Part shown: in pieces, positions 1 to 7,257 of the stretch
How the letters are laid out: the number at the start of each line of letters is the position of its first letter
Numbering within the stretch: position 1 is the first letter of the stretch
Assembly (NCBI GenBank): GCA_016765335.1
Contig: JAESQE010000122.1
Location: 17,197-27,924, forward strand
Source of the DNA: Planctomycetaceae bacterium
GTDB taxonomy: Bacteria > Planctomycetota > Planctomycetia > Planctomycetales > Planctomycetaceae
Direction of reading: 5' to 3'
DNA length: 10,728 nucleotides
The notes under the pieces: model-generated
Databases searched by the model: none
Seen by the model: only the letters and a program-made list of their open reading frames with translations
Told to the model about the DNA's origin: nothing
Translations under genes and position numbers: made by a program

Positions 1-297
1 GTTTAATCGTTTGGCAGGGGCGGGGAGTTTTTTGTTTTGCTTGCGGGTTTTCTTTCGGCTGCCAATGGCGACCACGGTGGTGGCCCCAGCAATGAGCCAG
101 ATAACAGAAAGCCCTTCTTCAGCCCGTTGATCGAGCGGGCCAGCGGTGGCAATGCCAATCTCGGTCCACTCGGTGGCCACTGGTGTTTCTTCCACAAAGC
201 AGCGGAAGATGCATTGGACGCCAGTTAATCTTCCCTTAAGGAAGCCAGCAACGGGAACGAAATTGAGGTAATCCCAGACGTTGACAGGAACTCCAAT
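1..297 (-). CDS. Possible partial gene with one membrane segment, start unclear
   Basis: The minus strand is open from the codon after the stop at 300-298 to the window edge (99 codons), in the same frame as the upstream 132-residue gene. I do not recognise the protein. It contains VNVWDYLNFVPVAGFLKG, then a hydrophobic segment GLSVIWLIAGATTVVAIG, then a basic stretch SRKKTRKQNKK. This is a typical arrangement for one membrane helix with a cytoplasmic basic flank. Codons are of coding type (many GNC/GNT). No ATG occurs in the frame. Candidate starts are GTG at 180, preceded by a GGAAG about 9 bases upstream, GTG at 195 with no ribosome site, or ATT at 297. The gene continues past base 1. It could be a separate downstream gene, or the C-terminal half of one longer protein interrupted by the TAA at 298-300. 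Confidence 0.4.
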   Translation of the reverse strand, partial: MGVPVNVWDYLNFVPVAGFLKGRLTGVQCIFRCFVEETPVATEWTEIGIATAGPLDQRAEEGLSVIWLIAGATTVVAIGSRKKTRKQNKKLPAPAKRLN

Positions 298-693
298 TTA
301 CTTAAGTAGTTCGTTTCCCTGGCTTAACAACTCCTGGAGCTGTATACAGCAGGCATCGACAGAACAAACTGCTTGTTGAAAGTTTGTGTGAGTGGAAGCG
401 ATCGGGGCATCTTTGCTGAACTGATCGGTTGCTTTTCGGAGTTTGCCGAGCTTCTTGCTCAGCATCTTTAGATAAGCAGCGGGATCATCAATACGAGTTT
501 CTAATGCTCGGGCGGTATCGAAAACTGCGCGAACGATTCCCATCAACTCAGGGAAGTCTTCGACTTCTTCGCTATGCTTGATAAAGGTGCGGACCATCCA
601 GGCGTGAGACATCACCTGCTGAGATTTTTGGATGATCTTGTTCAGAGCACCTTCCGCATGATCACGATTTTGTTGCGGCAATTCTGATTCCAT
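298..693 (-). CDS. Hypothetical helical protein, about 131 residues
   Basis: I do not recognise a family. The protein is soluble-looking and strongly alpha-helical, with no signal peptide or membrane segment. It carries many charged heptad-like stretches (EDFPELMGIVRAVFDTARAL, then KMLSKKLGKLRKATDQF) and a Cys-rich patch VCSVDACC near the C terminus (about residues 110-117). GTG at 696 and ATG at 693 are adjacent in frame. An AGGAA lies 6 bases before the GTG and 9 before the ATG, so either can be used. I chose ATG. It lies downstream of apt on the same strand, 137 bases away and beyond a hairpin, so it may have its own promoter. The reading frame stays open after its TAA stop, which makes the C-terminal boundary worth checking. 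A helical-bundle or coiled-coil scaffold role is only a guess. Confidence 0.6.
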   Translation of the reverse strand: MESELPQQNRDHAEGALNKIIQKSQQVMSHAWMVRTFIKHSEEVEDFPELMGIVRAVFDTARALETRIDDPAAYLKMLSKKLGKLRKATDQFSKDAPIASTHTNFQQAVCSVDACCIQLQELLSQGNELLK

Positions 694-780
694 CACGAAT
701 TGTTCCTGGTAGATAGCATAAAAGTGGAGAAAGCTAACTTGCGTCTTTAGAGAATATCTAAAACCAAACTCAATTAAAAA

Positions 781-811
781 CCCCCTCTAACTCCCCTTTC
801 GTAAGGGGGAG
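781..811 (-). terminator. GC-rich hairpin after apt, possible terminator or dispersed repeat
   Basis: On the plus strand ctcccctt (791-798) pairs with aagggggag (803-811) around a tcgt loop, with one bulged g. An additional ccccct at 781-786 is complementary to the g-run at 805-809. Read on the minus strand, about 22 bases after the apt stop, the structure is followed by an extra g-run and TTTTT (780-776), which fits an intrinsic terminator for the kinase-apt transcript. The two alternative pairings and the boilerplate-like sequence also fit a dispersed palindromic repeat, so function is inferred only. Confidence 0.45.
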
Positions 812-833
812 AACTCATTTTCAGAAATTTCTT

Positions 834-1373
834 TTAATAATGAAGTAAGCTGAATATTTCTTGACCGGGTAGCAAATCACGACCGTTTAAGCCGTCCAGT
901 TCTATTAAAAAGGCACAGCCAACAACATTGGCACCAGAATCTTCAGCAAGTTTGATGCAGGCTTGCATCGTTCCGCCTGTTGCCAGTAAATCGTCAACCA
1001 TTAACACACGTTCTCCTTCCTGGATTGCATCGACATGAATTTCCAGTGTGTCGGTGCCGTATTCGAGTTCGTAATGGAATGCCTGCGTATCAAAGGGAAG
1101 TTTGCCCGGTTTTCTTACCGGCACAAACCCGGCGTTCAGTTCCAAAGCCAAAGGCGTTGCGAAAATGAATCCACGAGCTTCGGCAGCCATGATTTTATCA
1201 ATTTTGAGATCACGATAATGATCTGCAATTTGTTTAATAGACTCTCCGAATGCTTCCGGGTGAGCCAGCAACGGCGTGATGTCCCGAAACATAATCCCTG
1301 GTTTAGGGAAATTTGGGATGGTACGGATATGATCTTTCAAGTCGATGGTGTTGCTCATCGTGATAACTTTCAT
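834..1373 (-). CDS. apt: Adenine phosphoribosyltransferase
   Basis: The enzyme joins adenine to PRPP to give AMP and pyrophosphate, the purine salvage step, in the cytoplasm. The 179-residue product is of normal family length. It shows the N-terminal [17 protein letters not shown] signature (20-36), the flexible-loop RKPGKLP (87-93) and the PRPP-binding motif [14 protein letters not shown] (123-136) with its acidic pair. The ATG at 1373 overlaps the TGA of the upstream kinase gene as ATGA. There is no Shine-Dalgarno sequence, so translational coupling is the likely initiation mode. A second ATG (residue 6, base 1358) matches where many homologues begin and cannot be excluded. All expected family motifs are present. 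The unusual feature is its partner: it is coupled to a membrane-bound Ser/Thr kinase and not to other purine genes. Confidence 0.95.
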   Translation of the reverse strand: MKVITMSNTIDLKDHIRTIPNFPKPGIMFRDITPLLAHPEAFGESIKQIADHYRDLKIDKIMAAEARGFIFATPLALELNAGFVPVRKPGKLPFDTQAFHYELEYGTDTLEIHVDAIQEGERVLMVDDLLATGGTMQACIKLAEDSGANVVGCAFLIELDGLNGRDLLPGQEIFSLLHY

Positions 1374-2917
1374 TGATAAGAAATATTTAATGCGTCGAGA
1401 ATTTCTTTTGCGTTCTCAACCTCGTTTTGTGCTTGTGAATCACCATCATACAGCCTCAGCAAGCTTAATAAAATTGAGATTGCCTGTTCCTTTTTTTTCT
1501 CTTCCAGATAATTCTTTGCTTGTTCTAAAGAACTCTTTGCAAGTGAATCATTATCTGCCTGATTCTGCTTTGGAGAAATGTTTTCCGTTTTTAGTTCGGT
1601 AAGAATTTCCTGGATTGCAGTATTCAATACCTGGTGTTCTGGCTGGCCTTGAATCATTACAGAGAGATTCAAAAGAGTCTTTTCCGCTGCAACGGTGTCT
1701 CCCATTTTATAATAAGAGCGAGCCAAATGCAGGAACCGGTGAGTATCGGACATCTTTTGAATACGTAGAGAACTGACTTTATTAAGGCCAAAATCTTTTT
1801 TTAACCTGGCCACTTCATCCTCCGCTGATATCGCCACGGTCTGATCTGAAACCGAGGATCGGGTATTGTACCACCAGAAACCGCCACCAATGGTCAAGAT
1901 TAACAATCCAATTAGAACCCAGATGTTATCCATTGCCTGGGCAACAGCAGGCTTTTGATGAGATCGATCGATTTCTGCTCGAACCAAATCTCGCATTAAT
2001 GTCCCACCAACTTCTTGCTGGTGTTCTCCTGCGAAAACGGTTTCGTCTGTTCCGGCTACCGGGCCATCGGCTGAAGTGGCATCTTGCAGAGAGAGTTCTA
2101 CCTTCTTGATAATTTCCTTCAGACGCAGTGAAAGCACATGAGCATCTGGGTAGCGATTATCGGGATCTTTATCGAGACACTTGCAGACAACCTCATCGAG
2201 CCAGTGTGGGATTTCCGGGACATAAGAACGAGGGGCATCGAACTGACCGAATTTGTGTTTTTGAATGACCTCCATTGATGTTTTTCCGCTGTAAGGCGGT
2301 CGGCCCGTCAGCATCGCATACATGACTGCACCCAGCGAATAGATATCGCTTTTCTTTGTCGTCCGTTTTCCTTGAGCTTGCTCGGATGACATGTACTCGG
2401 CTGTGCCAATGATTCCGCCCGTTTTTGTCAGTTTGCTTGATGCAAAAACTTGAGCGACACCAAAATCAAGCAGTTTGATTTTGTTTTGTTTGGTGATCAA
2501 CAAATTCGAAGGTTTCAAATCTCGATGTACTATCCCAGCATCATGAGCAGCTTTGAGTGCGCTGCAAATTTGAACCGAATATTCAATGACATCTTTCCAG
2601 GGCATACGACCGTTTTCACGAATCCATTTGGAAAGCGTCACCCCATCGACGTATTCCATTGCGTAATAATAGGTCTCGTCATCATCAACTCCGCTATCAA
2701 AGACTTCAACAACATGCGGGCTCGAAAGTTTGCGCATAGCTTCGATTTCACGAGTAAATCGTAGGACGAAACCATCTTCACGTGCCAAGGATGCGGGCAG
2801 CACCTTAACCGCTACCTCTTGATTGGTATCAACGTGCTGGCCCAAATAAACTGTTCCCATTCCCCCAGAACCGATTTTTCGTTCGATCCTGTAAGGCCCT
2901 ACTTTATCTGGAATCAT
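1370..2917 (-). CDS. Membrane-anchored Hanks-type serine/threonine protein kinase
   Basis: This is a PknB-like signalling kinase of 515 residues. The kinase domain occupies about residues 8-268: glycine loop GSGGMG (16-21), ATP-binding lysine K38 in VAVKV, catalytic HRDLKPSN (131-138, D133), metal-binding DFG (151-153), an activation segment with several Thr/Ser, SSE in place of the usual APE/SPE (177-179), and DIYSLG (191-196). A juxtamembrane linker leads to one membrane helix at about 332-350 ([20 protein letters not shown]). The roughly 165-residue tail is therefore probably outside the cytoplasm. It is helical and TPR-like ([20 protein letters not shown] near 397-415 and [20 protein letters not shown] near 462-481), suggesting a protein- or ligand-sensing module. 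The start is supported by AGGTG five bases upstream of ATG. Its stop overlaps the apt start. Substrate unknown. Confidence 0.93.
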   Translation of the reverse strand: MIPDKVGPYRIERKIGSGGMGTVYLGQHVDTNQEVAVKVLPASLAREDGFVLRFTREIEAMRKLSSPHVVEVFDSGVDDDETYYYAMEYVDGVTLSKWIRENGRMPWKDVIEYSVQICSALKAAHDAGIVHRDLKPSNLLITKQNKIKLLDFGVAQVFASSKLTKTGGIIGTAEYMSSEQAQGKRTTKKSDIYSLGAVMYAMLTGRPPYSGKTSMEVIQKHKFGQFDAPRSYVPEIPHWLDEVVCKCLDKDPDNRYPDAHVLSLRLKEIIKKVELSLQDATSADGPVAGTDETVFAGEHQQEVGGTLMRDLVRAEIDRSHQKPAVAQAMDNIWVLIGLLILTIGGGFWWYNTRSSVSDQTVAISAEDEVARLKKDFGLNKVSSLRIQKMSDTHRFLHLARSYYKMGDTVAAEKTLLNLSVMIQGQPEHQVLNTAIQEILTELKTENISPKQNQADNDSLAKSSLEQAKNYLEEKKKEQAISILLSLLRLYDGDSQAQNEVENAKEILDALNISYQ

Positions 2918-3434
2918 TTTTCACCTGTATTTATCTAACGGATACTGATCGCTATTTAGGGGATGTTTTATAGGTAATCACTGAAAGATAGAGTTTTTCA
3001 ATGAGAGTGTAAACTCTTGGCTAGTAGTTCAACTAACATTAAATGGTAGACGGCTTATGAATGTTGAAATATGATTTCCTGACATCTGACCAGCGAAGAC
3101 GGAATAAACAGGAGGAAATAGAATAAACCACGGAGACACTGAGGCCACAGAGAAAACTCCGGTGATTCTTATTTCTTCGCAAATCGAGACCGTATTTCTC
3201 TTGAGTTAAATTGATTGTTTTACAGCCAATTTTTTTCTACTCGGTGATCTCTGTGTCTCCGTGGTAAAATAAAACTTTCCCGTTTTTATTTGTTTCCAAT
3301 CGGGACATCAAAAGTCTCTACTCAAATGACTGATCCTTTAACGCTAGTTGGACTCCTAGGAACAAGTCATGTTTAAAATGCAACACGAGATCGAATTCGA
3401 AAGCGAAATAATTATTGCTGGATCATATATCAGC
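2918..3434. other. 517-base gene-free stretch
   Basis: This lies between the end of the glycosyltransferase gene and the start of the kinase gene, both on the minus strand. It holds the leader and presumed promoter of the kinase-apt unit, with a loose TATAAA-like box on the minus strand at 2972-2967 but no convincing -35. It also holds the long-range inverted repeat at 3127-3265. No open frame with a ribosome site and no convincing terminator for the glycosyltransferase was seen. The AGGAGG near 3110 is not followed by a usable start codon. Confidence 0.6.
3127..3265. repeat. Inverted repeat of the 'accacggagacac' type
   Basis: accacggagacac at 3127-3139 is perfectly repeated in inverted orientation as gtgtctccgtggt at 3253-3265. 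The match continues imperfectly inwards (gag against ctc). The arms are separated by 113 bases. A second, direct similarity lies inside: actccggtgattct (3156-3169) resembles actcggtgatct (3239-3250). The motif resembles the 'ccacggagacacagagg' sequences dispersed between genes in many planctomycete and related genomes. That comparison is from memory and not checked here. Function unknown; it could be a relic of a small non-autonomous element. Confidence 0.6.
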
Positions 3435-5387
3435 TTACGGGGTAAGTTTGGTGAGCCTATCACCAGACTTGTCTAATAAATAAAGTGTTCGGTCTGGGAA
3501 TAATTCTTGTAATTGTGCAATTGAATACCGTTCAGGCAGCCAGTGAGCCTTGAGGATTCTGGCATCCAGGCTTGGAGAGTTGATTACAAAATCCAGATGT
3601 AAATCTTCTGGTTTCTTTTTGATGAACACAACAGCTCGTCCTTTGATACTGCGATTGATCTGGTGGTTGGTCGCTGCATGTTTTGCTCTGGAAAATTCAA
3701 TTTCGCTAATTCCTGCTGATAGGCGTGAGTTCCAGAATGGTTCGAAAGTTGTGTACGAAATCATCAACGAAATCAAAGGCAAGCTAATCCACCAAACCGC
3801 GCACCAGTGACGATTATCAAGCCTTGCATTATAAGCAATCAGCTGCGAACTGCGAGCAAACATCAAAATGAGTAGCGGTGCAGATTCAAAAACGTAATGC
3901 CAATGCATGATGCCAACGTACCAATAAGGCAAATGCACCAGATGCAGGAAAAACGCTGCTGCAAAAATCCCCCACCACTGTTTGCGATCATCGTGCCCAA
4001 TTGCACAAAAGAAAACGATGCCCGCAAGGGTTGGGATAATGCCCAGTGTCCACTGACTGCTGGCGATCAGTCGGTTTTTCTCGTTTTCAATGGCTAGTTT
4101 GATGGTTAACTCTTTTGCCCAGCGGTCGTACTGCTCGGCAATTGGTAATGCGTTGCCTTGTGCGAGATGATCTGCAATCCATTTTTCTCCACGTGATCGA
4201 TTATGAAAACCGAAGACATGCCGAGGTGTGTGGAGTTGCGTGTATTGCCCGTAAGGGGTTTTTAATGCTGAACCTGTTGTTGATGCATTATATGCCAGCA
4301 ACAAAACCAGCCCAATGATGATTGGAGTTCCCATCGCAATCAACTGTTTTGTCTTTTGGAAAGTTGTAAAATCTTGGGACCGCAGGACCGAAACCCAAAA
4401 CCAAATCCCGTAAGGCAGGCCAATCCCAAAAGCTGTCATCGGTCGGCAATACATCGCGAAAGTTAATCCGACACCTGCCCAGAACGCATGAGGCAATTGC
4501 TTACGAATTGACCATCGATGAAACATCCACAAAAAGAACATCAAGCCGACAAGGCATGGATGATGAGCCAGCAGCAAGTTCGAAAACAGGCTCATTCCCG
4601 GAGCCAACGCACAGAGTAGCCCGGCCAATAAGCCGGTTCCATTTCCCGATAAATCGCGACCAATCCAGAACACAAGTAAGCAGATCAATCCTTGTGCAAA
4701 AATGTGTCCCCAATACGGATCGCCCAATGCTGCAAAAGGCAGCATCCATAGACCGGTTCCTGGGAAATATCGACTAACAAATTTTCCGGGGAAATCATTC
4801 AAAACGTGCATCTGATTGAATAATTCAGGAGCAGCTTCGAATCGATTATTTGTCACATGTCCGGCAGAAAATGTTTCTACCTGAAACAGATAACTGTATT
4901 CGTCGTGGTAAGCCGGGGGAAGGTCACCAAATTGTTGTCCGACATACGCTGCACTGAGTAATCCAGTCACTGCAACGATCAACGAAACTGTAACCTTTAG
5001 CCAACGAGGATCGTATGCCACTGGACTCTGTTTTCTTTCGTCGCGTTCAAGCACCCGAGTATATTTTCCTGCTTGCAACCACGATTCAACACGGACCGCG
5101 AGGGGACTCTGGGGATCAGCCAGGTGAAACCTCCAAGTATAAACCACCGGCAAAACAATCAGCCAAAAGAGATAGATAGAAGTGTCCGCATTGAACGCAG
5201 CCATCCATGCCACCAAGGGCTGTGCAGATGACAGCGTGAATTCCCAATGCAGCCATTCGCTGGGAACAATCAAAAACAGCGATGCCAATAAGGTCAGCAA
5301 AGTTGCAATCACAATACGACTCGGTGACCGTAACGAAGCTGCATTGGGAGCAAATTGTTTGCTTAAGTTGTCAGCTTCAGTTTTCAT
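3435..5387 (-). CDS. GT-C membrane glycosyltransferase, GT39/ArnT-like
   Basis: The 650-residue polytopic protein is probably a glycosyltransferase that uses a polyprenyl-phosphate sugar donor on the outer face of the cytoplasmic membrane. Hydrophobic segments recur from residue 25 on: 25-42, 70-86, 131-150, 228-243, 251-262, 275-290, 302-330, 350-366, 445-463, 472-490, 500-512 and 530-545. After the segment ending near 150, the first large outer loop carries YHDEYSYLFQ with D162/E163, the acidic pair expected of GT-C catalysts, and later RYFPGTGLWMLPF (206-218). A soluble C-terminal part (about 550-650) has no recognised motif. The acceptor (protein or lipid) cannot be told from sequence. 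The start is ATG at 5387 with a weak GGGA upstream. The gene stands alone, with large gaps on both sides. Family-level call only. Confidence 0.8.
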   Translation of the reverse strand: MKTEADNLSKQFAPNAASLRSPSRIVIATLLTLLASLFLIVPSEWLHWEFTLSSAQPLVAWMAAFNADTSIYLFWLIVLPVVYTWRFHLADPQSPLAVRVESWLQAGKYTRVLERDERKQSPVAYDPRWLKVTVSLIVAVTGLLSAAYVGQQFGDLPPAYHDEYSYLFQVETFSAGHVTNNRFEAAPELFNQMHVLNDFPGKFVSRYFPGTGLWMLPFAALGDPYWGHIFAQGLICLLVFWIGRDLSGNGTGLLAGLLCALAPGMSLFSNLLLAHHPCLVGLMFFLWMFHRWSIRKQLPHAFWAGVGLTFAMYCRPMTAFGIGLPYGIWFWVSVLRSQDFTTFQKTKQLIAMGTPIIIGLVLLLAYNASTTGSALKTPYGQYTQLHTPRHVFGFHNRSRGEKWIADHLAQGNALPIAEQYDRWAKELTIKLAIENEKNRLIASSQWTLGIIPTLAGIVFFCAIGHDDRKQWWGIFAAAFFLHLVHLPYWYVGIMHWHYVFESAPLLILMFARSSQLIAYNARLDNRHWCAVWWISLPLISLMISYTTFEPFWNSRLSAGISEIEFSRAKHAATNHQINRSIKGRAVVFIKKKPEDLHLDFVINSPSLDARILKAHWLPERYSIAQLQELFPDRTLYLLDKSGDRLTKLTP

Positions 5388-5706
5388 ACCAATCCCAATT
5401 AGAAATTTCGCGAATGCGTATCATAACCGTTTGCTGTCTGAAAAGTGTTTGAGACAGATTCATAATCTAACACGTAGCACTACAAAGTGCACAGGGATAC
5501 TACTGCCCGAGTTAGTTCAAAGGTCCGATTATTCCGAATGTATTAATTATTGTAACAGGAACGATAGCCAAGGCTTCCAAGGGCAGAATTGGGCTACAGA
5601 ATTTTGGTCATAACAATCGATGCTGGTAAATGACTCATTGTGCGTGAGGCAATGCGTAGAAGGTATATGAAAATGTGATCACTCGCACAGACCAGGAAGG
5701 TCGATT
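5388..5706. other. Divergent intergenic region
   Basis: About 320 bases separate the minus-strand glycosyltransferase from the plus-strand membrane protein gene, so both promoters should lie here. On the minus strand TATGAT (5425-5420) is a reasonable -10 for the glycosyltransferase. An inverted repeat ctgtct/agacag (5434-5439 and 5452-5457) overlaps where its -35 would be, a possible operator. On the plus strand only a weak pair, TTGGTC (5604-5609) and TAAATG (5627-5632) with 17 bases between, was seen. No RNA gene or convincing small gene was found. Confidence 0.4.
5420..5457 (-). promoter_or_regulatory. Possible promoter/operator for the glycosyltransferase gene
   Basis: TATGAT on the minus strand at 5425-5420 lies about 33 bases before the start codon. 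The 6-base arms ctgtct and agacag, 12 bases apart, cover the expected -35 position. No good TTGACA match exists, so a regulator-assisted promoter is possible but unproven. Confidence 0.25.
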
Positions 5707-5709
5707 GTG

Positions 5710-7221
5710 ATGGGAGTTAAATTTGCAGGATCTCGCTCGATTAATGAGCGAAGGCGTCGTCGCTTGGCGGGAGAGAATGAAACTTCTTCTCCTTCAGCGT
5801 CTCAACTTGCGCCAGGAGCAGGCTTCTGGAAGATACGACCTATCCAGTTAGAATCTGAGCACGCCCCCAGCTCTCCGCTACAAAGTTTGATCCCGTTATC
5901 CAGGCTCAGAATCTGGAGCCTGTGTGTCGCCCTGCCTTTATTAACCTTGTTACTGGTATCATTTGCCCAGGCAGGTTCTTTGATTCCTGATCCGAAAATC
6001 CGATCTGTTATTAGTCTTCAGCAAGTTCATCTTTGGCGATTTATTTGCGGTAGCCTTTTTATTGGATCAGCAGGACTTTGCTGGCTGATCAGTTGGTTTC
6101 GCTCAGCCAGTGATCAAGATTTCGAAGGTTGTTACAAGTCGTGGTACTTTTCGGGATGGGTTTTTCTGTTTTTTGGATTCATTGCTGGCTGCGATGCTCA
6201 TCTGGCGTTCAGTCAGATACTGGGAGATTCTGTTCAACTCCAGGGAGAATTCCTTCAAACGTTATTGTGGGTTGTCCCGATGTCTGCTTTTTTGATTGAA
6301 CCGGTACGCTGTTTTGCTCGTGAAATGTGGCATTGCAAACGAAGCTACACCATGATGGCAATGTGCTGTCTGGTCTCCATTACGTTCTTGGAAATGAAGC
6401 TACCTGCCTCGGGGCAGACTTCATTTTATACCTCGCAGGTATCACAATTTATTATCGTAGCAACATCGATGCTAGCACCTGCACTAATTTTCTCGGCATT
6501 GCTTTCGCAAACGCACTATGTCATGTACGTTTCTTCCGATCCCGTACCACAGAGAAAAAGTTGGACCTTGGCTGCGATCACGTGGGCAAAGCAGAAAATA
6601 TTCGTTGGCTTGAATTTGGTAGGACATTACATTTTTACGATATGCAAATCAGTCTCTAGTTATACCCGTAGCCGGATAGTTAAGCAGATAGTTAAGCAGA
6701 TTGATAAAACCGAAAAGAAAACAGACTCTGCTACTGAGCCTAAAGCCAAACCAAAGCAGCAACCAAAGCCATTGACCAAACAAAAGCCGAGCAATTCACC
6801 ACCTGTTGAATCGACTCCTTTCAAGCAACGTGCTGCCGACCAACATAAAAAGAAGACCGTTGCAAAAACTGCTCAAGCACCAACGGCTCCTGAACCTAAG
6901 CAACCGGCCAGCAAGCCACGCATTCGATTGAAGCCACAGCCTCAGACAGAGCACGTCGAAGCACAGCAAACATCAGTGACTGATACCAATCAGCCAGAAG
7001 AGGAAATGATTGCGGCTGTACCCCGATCGATTTCAATGGAACCTGAGAATGTTGATCCATCCAACCTCAAAGGCTTGAGCAAAAAAGAACGCCGCAGAAT
7101 TCGCAAGCTACACCGCGAACAACAAAGAGCCGGCTGGTACGCAGTTAAATTTAACAACTACGAATTCGACATAAAGGCTGCCGTGAGAACAGCCAAGACA
7201 ATCCCATTCGAAGTTGCGTGA
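5710..7221 (+). CDS. Membrane protein with lysine/proline-rich tail, function unknown
   Basis: I do not recognise a functional family. The 503-residue product begins with a basic, polar stretch (SINERRRRRL near 11-20). Six hydrophobic segments follow at about 68-88, 108-129, 147-170, 184-201, 214-229 and 246-272. The C-terminal half is disordered and rich in K, P, Q, T (about 330-450). It ends with a basic helix GLSKKERRRIRKLHREQQ (456-473) and a conserved-looking WYAVKFNNYEFDIKAA (477-492). Arginines flanking the first segment and the basic tail suggest that both termini are cytoplasmic. GTG at 5707 and ATG at 5710 are adjacent. AGGAAGG (5694-5700) serves either, and I chose ATG. It is a single gene, convergent with the FIST gene. 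Scaffold, nucleic-acid or membrane-adaptor roles are only guesses from composition. Confidence 0.75.
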   Translation: MGVKFAGSRSINERRRRRLAGENETSSPSASQLAPGAGFWKIRPIQLESEHAPSSPLQSLIPLSRLRIWSLCVALPLLTLLLVSFAQAGSLIPDPKIRSVISLQQVHLWRFICGSLFIGSAGLCWLISWFRSASDQDFEGCYKSWYFSGWVFLFFGFIAGCDAHLAFSQILGDSVQLQGEFLQTLLWVVPMSAFLIEPVRCFAREMWHCKRSYTMMAMCCLVSITFLEMKLPASGQTSFYTSQVSQFIIVATSMLAPALIFSALLSQTHYVMYVSSDPVPQRKSWTLAAITWAKQKIFVGLNLVGHYIFTICKSVSSYTRSRIVKQIVKQIDKTEKKTDSATEPKAKPKQQPKPLTKQKPSNSPPVESTPFKQRAADQHKKKTVAKTAQAPTAPEPKQPASKPRIRLKPQPQTEHVEAQQTSVTDTNQPEEEMIAAVPRSISMEPENVDPSNLKGLSKKERRRIRKLHREQQRAGWYAVKFNNYEFDIKAAVRTAKTIPFEVA

Positions 7222-7257
7222 GCATCGTAGGCCCCGGGGACACTCACAGTCTGCCTT

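Noticed and set aside
3061..3126. 21-codon frame before the inverted repeat
   Set aside because: Too short, no ribosome site, and no sign of conservation can be judged.
4501..4777. Open frames on both strands inside the glycosyltransferase gene
   Set aside because: The glycosyltransferase frame has clear membrane segments and the GT-C acidic motif; these are overlapping chance frames.
5495..5545. tRNA-like 'gttagttcaaaggtcc' segment
   Set aside because: Only a loose T-loop resemblance. No acceptor, D or anticodon stems can be drawn around it.
5182..5613. 143-codon plus-strand frame across the glycosyltransferase start and the divergent region
   Set aside because: No family similarity, antisense to a real gene for half its length, no ribosome site.
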